NCBI RefSeq assembly: GCF_039851965.1
Contig: NZ_CP156674.1
Coordinates: 248,001-312,000, forward strand
Direction of reading: 5' to 3'
Origin: Pseudalkalibacillus hwajinpoensis
Lineage (GTDB): Bacteria; Bacillota; Bacilli; Bacillales; Guptibacillaceae
Length of the DNA: 64,000 nucleotides
Numbering within the stretch: position 1 is the stretch's first letter; each line of letters opens with the position of its first letter. The notes under the pieces are model-generated. The model worked only from the letters and a program-made list of their open reading frames with translations. It did not search any database and was not told the origin of the DNA. Positions 58,473 to 64,000 of this stretch are shown here, one piece after another. Position numbers and translations under genes: made by a program.

Positions 58473-59369
58473 TTAACGGCTTAAAACATGCTCTTCACAG
58501 GAAGCTGAGCAATAATGAAGATGGGTTTTCTCACACTCTTCACATACAATGTGCAATTTATCGCACTCCATATTGGCACAGTTGATGTAAGTATCTGCAG
58601 GCGTTTGACAGTGATAACACTCGCCTACTACTTTTGCTTCATCTGTACGGTTCACATCGACCGCAAGACGATCATCAAAAACAAAACACTTACCGTCAAA
58701 ATATTTTCCCTGAACGTCCGGGTCTTTTCCATATGTGACAATACCACCATGGAGCTGGGAGACATCAGAAAATCCTTTTTTCATTAAATAACCAGAAAAC
58801 TTCTCACACCTGATTCCACCCGTACAATAGGTTAGTACCTTTTTATCTTTCTTGTCGGCAAGATTCGCTTCAATCCATTCGGGTAACTCGCGAAAAGCCT
58901 TAATGTCAGGGCGGATCGCATTCCGAAAATGGCCAATATCATATTCGTAATCGTTTCTTGCGTCAATGACAATCACATCATCATCTTCCAGCGCTTCCAT
59001 GAAGTCTTTAGGTTCAAGATAGTTGCCCGTCATTTCTTTCGGGTTAATGTCTTCTTCTAGACGTAAAGAAACAATCTCGTCTCTTGCGCGAACGTGCATT
59101 TTCTTAAACGTATGCCCTTCTACTTTATCAATCTTGAAAACCATATCTTCAAAGCGCGGATCATTACGCATTTCTTCCATGTAGGCTTCTGTATTTTCTT
59201 CCATTCCAGATACAGTTCCGTTGATTCCTTCTTTACCAACGAGGACTCTCCCTTTTAATTCAAGAGATTTGCAAAACTTAAGATGTTTCCTTGCAAAATA
59301 TTCCGGGTCCTCTATTTCGACATACTGATAATATAACAGCACTTGATATGCTGAAGCTTCTGATTGCAA
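58473..59369 (-). CDS. trhO: tRNA uridine(34) hydroxylase TrhO (rhodanese family)
   Basis: O2-dependent formation of 5-hydroxyuridine at the tRNA wobble base, first step to (c)mo5U. About 298 residues: an N-terminal UPF0176 domain (LLYYQYVEIEDPEYFARKHLKFCKSLELKGRVLVGKEGINGTVSG), a rhodanese domain with the active-site Cys in VLTYCTGGIRCEKFSGYL near 180, and a C-terminal Cys-rich region (CYHCQTPADTYINCANMECDKLHIVCEECEKTHLHYCSASC) for metal. I chose the TTG at 59369, eight bases after AAGGTGG; a GTG at 59381 overlaps that site. Confidence 0.93.
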   Translation of the reverse strand: MQSEASAYQVLLYYQYVEIEDPEYFARKHLKFCKSLELKGRVLVGKEGINGTVSGMEENTEAYMEEMRNDPRFEDMVFKIDKVEGHTFKKMHVRARDEIVSLRLEEDINPKEMTGNYLEPKDFMEALEDDDVIVIDARNDYEYDIGHFRNAIRPDIKAFRELPEWIEANLADKKDKKVLTYCTGGIRCEKFSGYLMKKGFSDVSQLHGGIVTYGKDPDVQGKYFDGKCFVFDDRLAVDVNRTDEAKVVGECYHCQTPADTYINCANMECDKLHIVCEECEKTHLHYCSASCEEHVLSR

Positions 59370-59443
59370 ATCAAAAACCACCTTTTGCGTCTTCTAAAAT
59401 CAATTTTATATCTTACCTGAATTGAGGTTCGATGTAAAGGTAG

Positions 59444-59839
59444 CTATCTTGTTGAAAAATAATCGTCTTTCAACTTCTCTAACTCTAATAAAGAAGCTTC
59501 TGCCCATCGACCGCCTTCATGCTTTAATTCTGCAGCCTGTGTATCGATCGCTTCCTTCAGTGATTCATTGTAACCAGGAACTTTTTCGTCATAATGATTG
59601 ATCGCAGAAATAGGAACCAGCGCTTTTTCAAATTCAGCGAGGGCTTTACGCTGGTGAAAGAGTGGTACATCCAATTGTTTCGGATTATGAAGATCCCCTT
59701 GAGTAGGATGCTTCATGACGGCTAATACCTTCACAACAGCTTTCGGCTGTTTCAAATCGACAATTTCTCCAATGTATCTTCCAGTTTTGTAGCCTGCAGT
59801 CACGATTTCACCTAGTTGAAACGACTTTTTTTCTGACAT
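59444..59839 (-). CDS. kapB: Kinase-associated protein B (KapB)
   Basis: 131 residues with the KapB pattern FQLGEIVTAGYKTGRYIGEIVD at the N-terminus, VKVLAVMKHPTQGDLHNPKQLDVPLFHQRKALAEFEKALVP near 36-80 and a helical C-terminus ending LEKLKDDYF. In B. subtilis KapB is needed for the KinB branch of the sporulation phosphorelay. No lipobox is visible here despite the family's lipoprotein name. The ATG at 59839 is behind AAGGAGTGA. This supports a spore-forming host. Confidence 0.88.
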   Translation of the reverse strand: MSEKKSFQLGEIVTAGYKTGRYIGEIVDLKQPKAVVKVLAVMKHPTQGDLHNPKQLDVPLFHQRKALAEFEKALVPISAINHYDEKVPGYNESLKEAIDTQAAELKHEGGRWAEASLLELEKLKDDYFSTR

Positions 59840-59917
59840 GATAGCTTCACTCCTTCATCAAACTTTGTCTCTCTTCAAGTCGATGATATCACAAAACCCT
59901 CTACTTTTCGGAGGATT

Positions 59918-60535
59918 TCATCTTGTGAATACATGTTTTCCAATAGATTCAATGATAGGTCTGGTACGAATCCATGAATCCGTTGCGATTTCTGGATTGT
60001 AGTAGAAGAGAGCACCAGTACTCGGATCTGCTCCTGATAGTGCAGCATAAACAGCCCGGTATGCTTCTTTTCCTGGCTTTTTATCATATTGGCCATCTGA
60101 GACAGCTGTATATGCACCTTTCTCAAAGATCACTTCTTTAATGGAATTAGGAAATTCTGATGAAGAAACGCGATTCATCGTAACTGCCGCAACCGCAACT
60201 TTTCCTTCAAACGATTCTCCCCTTGCTTCACCATTTATTAGTTTTGCGAGCATTTCAATTTCTTCTACTGAATATTTTGTGACCGACAATTGATCTTTTG
60301 TGACTTGATTGACTTCATCCATCTGTTTCACGGGAAGGTTTAGTAACAACGTCACACCTTGCTTTGTATTTGGTTCAGGCTTTACCAGTATCTCTTTTTC
60401 TGCATTTTCATTTGAAAGCAGCTCAGTTGTTTTTATAACAGACACTGCCTCTACCTGATGAGATTGTGCGGAAAACAGACTAAAAAACAAACTCACTATA
60501 GCAAGAATTGAAAACCGTTTCCTCATGAACCTCAT
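59918..60535 (-). CDS. SleB/CwlJ-type cell wall hydrolase
   Basis: 205 residues with an N-terminal signal peptide (MRFMRKRFSILAIVSLFFSLFSAQSHQVEA) and a Hydrolase_2 domain: EEIEMLAKLINGEARGESFEGKVAVAAVTMNRVSSSEFPNSIKEVIF near 92-140, with the catalytic Glu in NGEARGE, and GALFYYNPEIATDSWIRTR near 175. Homologues degrade spore cortex (SleB, CwlJ) or vegetative murein (YkvT). There is no PG-binding domain at the N-terminus, unlike SleB. The ATG at 60535 follows AAAGGATGAG. Confidence 0.88.
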   Translation of the reverse strand: MRFMRKRFSILAIVSLFFSLFSAQSHQVEAVSVIKTTELLSNENAEKEILVKPEPNTKQGVTLLLNLPVKQMDEVNQVTKDQLSVTKYSVEEIEMLAKLINGEARGESFEGKVAVAAVTMNRVSSSEFPNSIKEVIFEKGAYTAVSDGQYDKKPGKEAYRAVYAALSGADPSTGALFYYNPEIATDSWIRTRPIIESIGKHVFTR

Positions 60536-60631
60536 CCTTTCTCTACCGTTCTACATTACGGACTTCAGGATAGAACAAGATTTCAATGGTTTCAATAGGG
60601 AAACGAAGGGGTTAATTCCTTAAATACGAAC

Positions 60632-60664
60632 AAAAAGAAACTCCTTCCAGTAGAAGGAGCTTTT
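60632..60664 (-). terminator. Terminator after the acyl-CoA dehydrogenase gene
   Basis: Stem GCTCCTTCT/GGAAGGAGT-type with T run on the minus strand, adjacent to the stop at 60667. Confidence 0.85.
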
Positions 60665-60666
60665 CG

Positions 60667-61815
60667 CTATTTAAATTGGCTCTTTCCTAATACCTGTAGC
60701 GTTAATTCATCCCCCGGTGGATTATGAATGCCTGCACGAACATCACGGTAAAGACGCTCAAGTCTGTGCTTTTTCATTAAACTTCGTCCGCCAACAATTC
60801 TCATTGACAGGTCAACAGCTTCGAGAGCTGCGTTAACAGCCTGGTGCTTAGCTGCAAATAACTGGCCCTGCATGTTCATTCGTTCATCAGGATAGCGATC
60901 CCACTGATCAGCTACTGAATAAAGAAAGTGACGTGCACCCAGCAACGAAAGTGATATTTTACCGAATTTATCCTGAATATGTGGAACATCTTTTAACGGG
61001 ATATCAAGGCTATTTGGCTGGTAAGAAGTAACAAAGGAAATTGCCTCCTGTCTTGCTGCTTCCGCAATTCCCAGATAGACGGCAGGGATGTGAAGAAGCC
61101 ACGCTGGAGGGAGTGATGATGTTTTCCTTTCTTTGTCATATGTTTCAAGAAGTGCTTCTTTTGATACAATAACCTTATCAAGCACGAGATCATCGCTTCT
61201 CGTTCCTCGCATACCTAGCGTATCCCACGTATGTTCAAGCGATACACCCTGTTGATCCATTGAGACTAGAAAATCGGATGGTACGCCATCACACGTCGCC
61301 TTAACAATTACTTGATCCAGGTGTGGACTTAACGTCGTAAACGTTTTTCTACCTGTAATGGTGTATCCACCTTCAACCGGAGTAGCAATCGTTGCAGGCA
61401 GGCCTCCTCTAGTAGGGTCACCTGTCTCTTCCTCTGTTTGAGCACGATTAATAATCACTCCATTTAGAACGTCTTTACACAGCTTTTCATAAACAGACTC
61501 GTTCCATGGGCGGCGATCACTTAGATCCTTCATAATACCTAGGTGCCAGCCAATTGATAAAGCCCCTGCCGCTTCACCTTTACCAAGCTCCTCTTGAATT
61601 AAGACAAGCTCATAAAGAGAAAGATCCTTTCCGCCATACTGTTCGGGTACAGATAAAGCACTGAATCCTGATGTTCTCATTTGTTCGATGATAGCAGAAG
61701 GAATATTCGCTTCTTGATCGATTATCGACGCACTTTCGTTTAGCTTAACACGATGCTTATGAGCTAATCGAACAAGCTCTTCCTCCCGCTTATTTCGAAT
61801 AAACTGTTGAATCAA
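60667..61815 (-). CDS. Acyl-CoA dehydrogenase family protein (YdbM-like)
   Basis: 382 residues of the FAD-dependent acyl-CoA dehydrogenase fold: N-terminal helices with GFSALSVPEQYGGKDLSLYELVLIQEELGKG near 50-80, a middle beta domain (TITGRKTFTTLSPHLDQVIV.. LEHTWDTLGMRGTRSDDLVLDKVIV near 150-215) and a C-terminal helical domain (AVDLSMRIVGGRSLMKKHRLERLYRDVRAG near 335-365). The last matches the flavin-binding RxxGG..LeRlyRDvr block. No clear catalytic Glu position can be assigned by eye. Closest in type to B. subtilis YdbM; substrate unknown. The ATG at 61815 follows AAAGAGGTG. Confidence 0.88.
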   Translation of the reverse strand: MIQQFIRNKREEELVRLAHKHRVKLNESASIIDQEANIPSAIIEQMRTSGFSALSVPEQYGGKDLSLYELVLIQEELGKGEAAGALSIGWHLGIMKDLSDRRPWNESVYEKLCKDVLNGVIINRAQTEEETGDPTRGGLPATIATPVEGGYTITGRKTFTTLSPHLDQVIVKATCDGVPSDFLVSMDQQGVSLEHTWDTLGMRGTRSDDLVLDKVIVSKEALLETYDKERKTSSLPPAWLLHIPAVYLGIAEAARQEAISFVTSYQPNSLDIPLKDVPHIQDKFGKISLSLLGARHFLYSVADQWDRYPDERMNMQGQLFAAKHQAVNAALEAVDLSMRIVGGRSLMKKHRLERLYRDVRAGIHNPPGDELTLQVLGKSQFK

Positions 61816-61855
61816 TTCTTACACCTCTTTCTAATCCTTTTCCAAACATTATGAG

Positions 61856-62089
61856 TTAAATGCCAAGCAGCTCATCGATGCGGTCTTTCTCAAACCCAAT
61901 AATCACTTCCCCATCAATCACAATGGTTGGAGTGGACATGGATTGATGGACGTTAACTAATTCATTTTTGGCAGAGCGATCTTCTTTAATATCGAGGAGC
62001 TCATACGTGACATCATGCATATTAAAATAGTTTTTTACAAATTCGCACGGCGGACATGCCGGCTGTGTGTACAATTTAACAGTTTTCAT
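61856..62089 (-). CDS. Glutaredoxin family protein
   Basis: 77 residues, complete glutaredoxin fold: VKLYTQPACPPCEFVKNYF with the redox CPPC at 11-14, the cis-Pro loop MSTPTIVIDGEVIIGFEKDRIDELLGI near 52-77. NrdH-like in size, although the dithiol motif is CPPC. Reduces mixed disulfides, perhaps with bacillithiol. The ATG at 62089 follows AACAGGATGTG. Located 40 bases after the acyl-CoA dehydrogenase start on the same strand, it may be transcribed with it. Confidence 0.9.
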   Translation of the reverse strand: MKTVKLYTQPACPPCEFVKNYFNMHDVTYELLDIKEDRSAKNELVNVHQSMSTPTIVIDGEVIIGFEKDRIDELLGI

Positions 62090-62470
62090 TTTTTATCACA
62101 TCCTGTTACGATTTTACAATTGGTATTTTCTACACCTCACTAAGCTATTGGCGCATTATCGAGATAATTCCGTTTAAAACATACCACCAGCCTTCTGTTC
62201 TTTCAACCGTTTCGCTTTTTAAGTGGTGGAACTTCCAGCAGATAAGGGGGTGCTTCATCTCCTTTGATTTATAGGACGGCGGTTGAACTCCACCTAAACC
62301 TCATAATAACCTGACGTTTCATATGGGATTTTACTGCACGTAAAGGAAGATAAGAGTTTGTTATTGACCACCCGGGGGAAATAGGGTTGCTGAAGGTGTT
62401 TTGAAACTTTTCTCGAAATCTAATCGTATAGAATAGTAACAGAATTCATTCTATTGAAGGAGTGACATAC
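62090..62470. other. Intergenic region upstream of telA
   Basis: About 380 bases. It holds a sigma-B-like promoter (62356-62381) and the ribosome binding site of telA (AAGGAGTG near 62457). No open frame, tRNA or riboswitch motif was recognised in the rest. Confidence 0.5.
62356..62381 (+). promoter_or_regulatory. Candidate sigma-B promoter for telA
   Basis: GTTTGT (62356-62361), 14 bases, GGGAAA (62376-62381) fits the SigB pattern GTTTAA-N12-15-GGGWAW. It lies 90 bases before the telA start. TelA-family genes in B. subtilis (yceCDEFGHI) are general-stress controlled, which agrees. Confidence 0.5.
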
Positions 62471-63535
62471 ATGGATAAACCTGAACAGGAGAACCAACGC
62501 GAAAAAGCTGCTGAAATCATCCAGAATTTCTACCATGAGGATGATACCGATAAAATTCTTCAATCTCTATCAGGACTTGGAGAAGACGCACAGCGGCATG
62601 CAGGTGAATCGCTTGAAGCACTGAAACGTCCTGTTAGAGGCATGATCGATCAGCCCGACAATGATCTTCCTGAGAATCTTCATAAATTGCGTGAGCACGT
62701 GTCCGAGCTGGAGCCTTCTTACCTTAAGAAAAGTAAATTCAATAAACTTGTCAATCGTGTGATGGGCAGAAATGAAGTTGAACAATATGCAAAGAAATAT
62801 AAAACAGTGGAATCACAAGTTGAAGTGATTGTGGAATCTCTGTTAACTGGAAAAGATAAGCTGCAGGAAGACAATGTAATGTTAAAAGAACTAAAAGACG
62901 TAGCACGTGAGCGGATTTATGGTCTAGAGGAGCAGATGGAGCTTGGTCAAACGCTCATGACGATGCTTGATGAAGAAGCTTCCAAAGACCAGTGGAAGGA
63001 AAACCCTCTTCCACTCCAGAAAGCGCAACAAAAGGTCGTCAGTCGAGTGAAAAATATGTCCCAAGCCGTAATGGTCCTTCGTCAATCCATGGCTTCGGTT
63101 GATCTTATTATGGAAAATAATGAAAAGCTAGAAGAGGCAATTTTCAATGCTGTTACCATGACAAAAAACATTATTACCGTTACCGCTTCAATTCAGCTTG
63201 CGCTTGGGAATCAACAGAAAGTCATTACGGCTGTCCAGAATGTGAATGAAGCAACCGAATCGATGCTTCTTCGTAACGCCGAAATGCTGAAGCAAAATAC
63301 AGAAGATACAGTAAAAACGCTTGAGAAACCAGCAATTGCGATCGAATCCTTTCGAAAGGCATACAACGATGTATTTGAAGCAATCGATATTACCGAAAAA
63401 TCAAATGTTCGTATCATCGATAGCGGAAAGAAATTTATAACAGAAATGGACCAGCTTAATAAAGAAATGAAATTAAAATTAGACAGTTCGACGCAACGGC
63501 AAAAACAACTTTCTGACGCGGCCGACCGTCTATAA
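62471..63535 (+). CDS. TelA-family toxic anion resistance protein
   Basis: About 354 residues, almost entirely alpha-helical and charged: KLREHVSELEPSYLKKSKFNKLVNRVMGRNEVEQYAKKYKTVESQVEVIVESLLTGKDKLQEDNVMLKELKDVARERIYGLEEQMELG near 70-160 and VLRQSMASVDLIMENNEKLEEAIFNAVTMTKNIITVTASIQLALGNQQKVITAVQNVNEATESML near 195-260. These are the TelA (KlaA) blocks. Members are linked to tellurite, colicin and cell-envelope stress; the mechanism is not settled. The ATG at 62471 follows AAGGAGTGAC. The next gene begins 17 bases downstream. Confidence 0.92.
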   Translation: MDKPEQENQREKAAEIIQNFYHEDDTDKILQSLSGLGEDAQRHAGESLEALKRPVRGMIDQPDNDLPENLHKLREHVSELEPSYLKKSKFNKLVNRVMGRNEVEQYAKKYKTVESQVEVIVESLLTGKDKLQEDNVMLKELKDVARERIYGLEEQMELGQTLMTMLDEEASKDQWKENPLPLQKAQQKVVSRVKNMSQAVMVLRQSMASVDLIMENNEKLEEAIFNAVTMTKNIITVTASIQLALGNQQKVITAVQNVNEATESMLLRNAEMLKQNTEDTVKTLEKPAIAIESFRKAYNDVFEAIDITEKSNVRIIDSGKKFITEMDQLNKEMKLKLDSSTQRQKQLSDAADRL

Positions 63536-63552
63536 GGACAGGGGGTAATCCG

Positions 63553-64000
63553 ATGGGACTATTTGATTCTCCTGAACCACAGTGGCTTGAGAAGCTTTTA
63601 CCATCACAGTTTAAGACGGTGGAAGCCTCACTGTTGCAGGATGAGAGCTCAACAAGCTTCCTCTCCTATGCTGAGCATTTGCTTGATGAGTTCATAGATA
63701 AACTTGACCCCTCCTCAGATAAACCTCAGAAATGGAAACGGTCCGAGGGTGGATTTACGATATACTTGAAAATCAGAAGGAATCTGATTTTATTCTCTGG
63801 CTACGATAGTCAAAAGAACCGAGCATCAACACCCAAGAAGTTTTTTATTCAATGGGAGAGACAGACGTTAGTGAAGAGAAACAGCGGGAGATGTAAGCAG
63901 GGAACAATCTTAATTAACGATCGCGGCAGAATTATTAAACGCAATATTAAACGCTCCCCGTATTTCACAGGAATTTTCCAGCGTATTAAATTGCTCGACC
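63553..64000 (+). CDS. Partner of TelA, hypothetical, N-terminal 149 codons (runs off the window)
   Basis: Open to the window edge from the ATG at 63553, which has ACAGGGGGTAAT upstream. It reads MGLFDSPEPQWLEKLLPSQFK, then LSYAEHLLDEFIDKLD, then WKRSEGGFTIYLKIRRNLILFSGYD and a basic C-terminal part (RGRIIKRNIKRSPYFTGIFQRIK). No family is recognised by eye. The 17-base gap to telA makes a shared transcript and a common stress-related role likely. Confidence 0.7.
   Translation, partial: MGLFDSPEPQWLEKLLPSQFKTVEASLLQDESSTSFLSYAEHLLDEFIDKLDPSSDKPQKWKRSEGGFTIYLKIRRNLILFSGYDSQKNRASTPKKFFIQWERQTLVKRNSGRCKQGTILINDRGRIIKRNIKRSPYFTGIFQRIKLLD

Noticed and set aside
59875..60126. 83-codon frame antiparallel in phase to the SleB-like gene
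   Set aside because: Frame shadow of the cell wall hydrolase on the same strand; no start signal of its own.

Overview
This window is a chromosomal segment of a low-GC, spore-forming Bacillaceae bacterium. The gene order argC-J-B-D-carA-carB-argF, the T-box and S-box leaders, KapB, YpjP, YuzB, a SleB-like hydrolase, a dpp/ykf operon and YfmR all point to Bacillus sensu lato. The genus cannot be fixed from this sequence alone. Most genes lie on the minus strand, so that strand is probably the leading one. I see no prophage, insertion sequence, CRISPR array or conjugative module.

Layout. 1-1.7 kb: the 5' end of glyQS with its T-box, then a SinI-like anti-repressor peptide behind a cyclic-di-GMP-I riboswitch. 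1.7-8 kb: intact egtB next to a ruined egtD, an M29 aminopeptidase, an AldA-type aldehyde dehydrogenase and a patatin. 8.3-20.6 kb: a complete arginine and carbamoyl-phosphate pathway, argCJBD-carAB-argF then argGH, with ARG-box-like sites at argC and argG. 20.7-31.5 kb: topB, cydDC with a Rex-type operator, a large membrane-anchored alpha/beta hydrolase, msrA under a SAM-I riboswitch, and an NhaC-type antiporter.

31.5-38 kb is a scar region. Type 2 IPP isomerase is intact, but it sits among broken C30-carotenoid genes (crtO with a frameshift, three desaturase fragments, the C-terminal half of crtM). Mixed in are GNAT acetyltransferases and a broken aminoglycoside-nucleotidyltransferase-like gene. 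38-46.4 kb: an L,D-transpeptidase, then a dpp/ykf operon for D-aminopeptidase, peptide import and murein-peptide recycling. It has a CodY-like site at its promoter and no dppD ATPase gene.

46.4-55.8 kb is housekeeping: ABC-F protein YfmR, ferredoxin, a GntR regulator divergent from a YitT protein, folA-thyA, Hsp20, trxB, yuzB and ypjP. 56.3-57.2 kb carries nine tRNA genes behind one strong promoter, with no rRNA gene. 57.3-64 kb holds an NRDE protein, TrhO, kapB, a spore-lytic-type hydrolase, an acyl-CoA dehydrogenase, a glutaredoxin, and a TelA gene with a partial partner behind a sigma-B-like promoter.

The most interesting items are the c-di-GMP riboswitch in front of a sinI-like gene, the in-frame FbpA-like/MsrA fusion, the decayed ergothioneine and carotenoid loci, and an antiporter gene whose expected start codon reads ATA.
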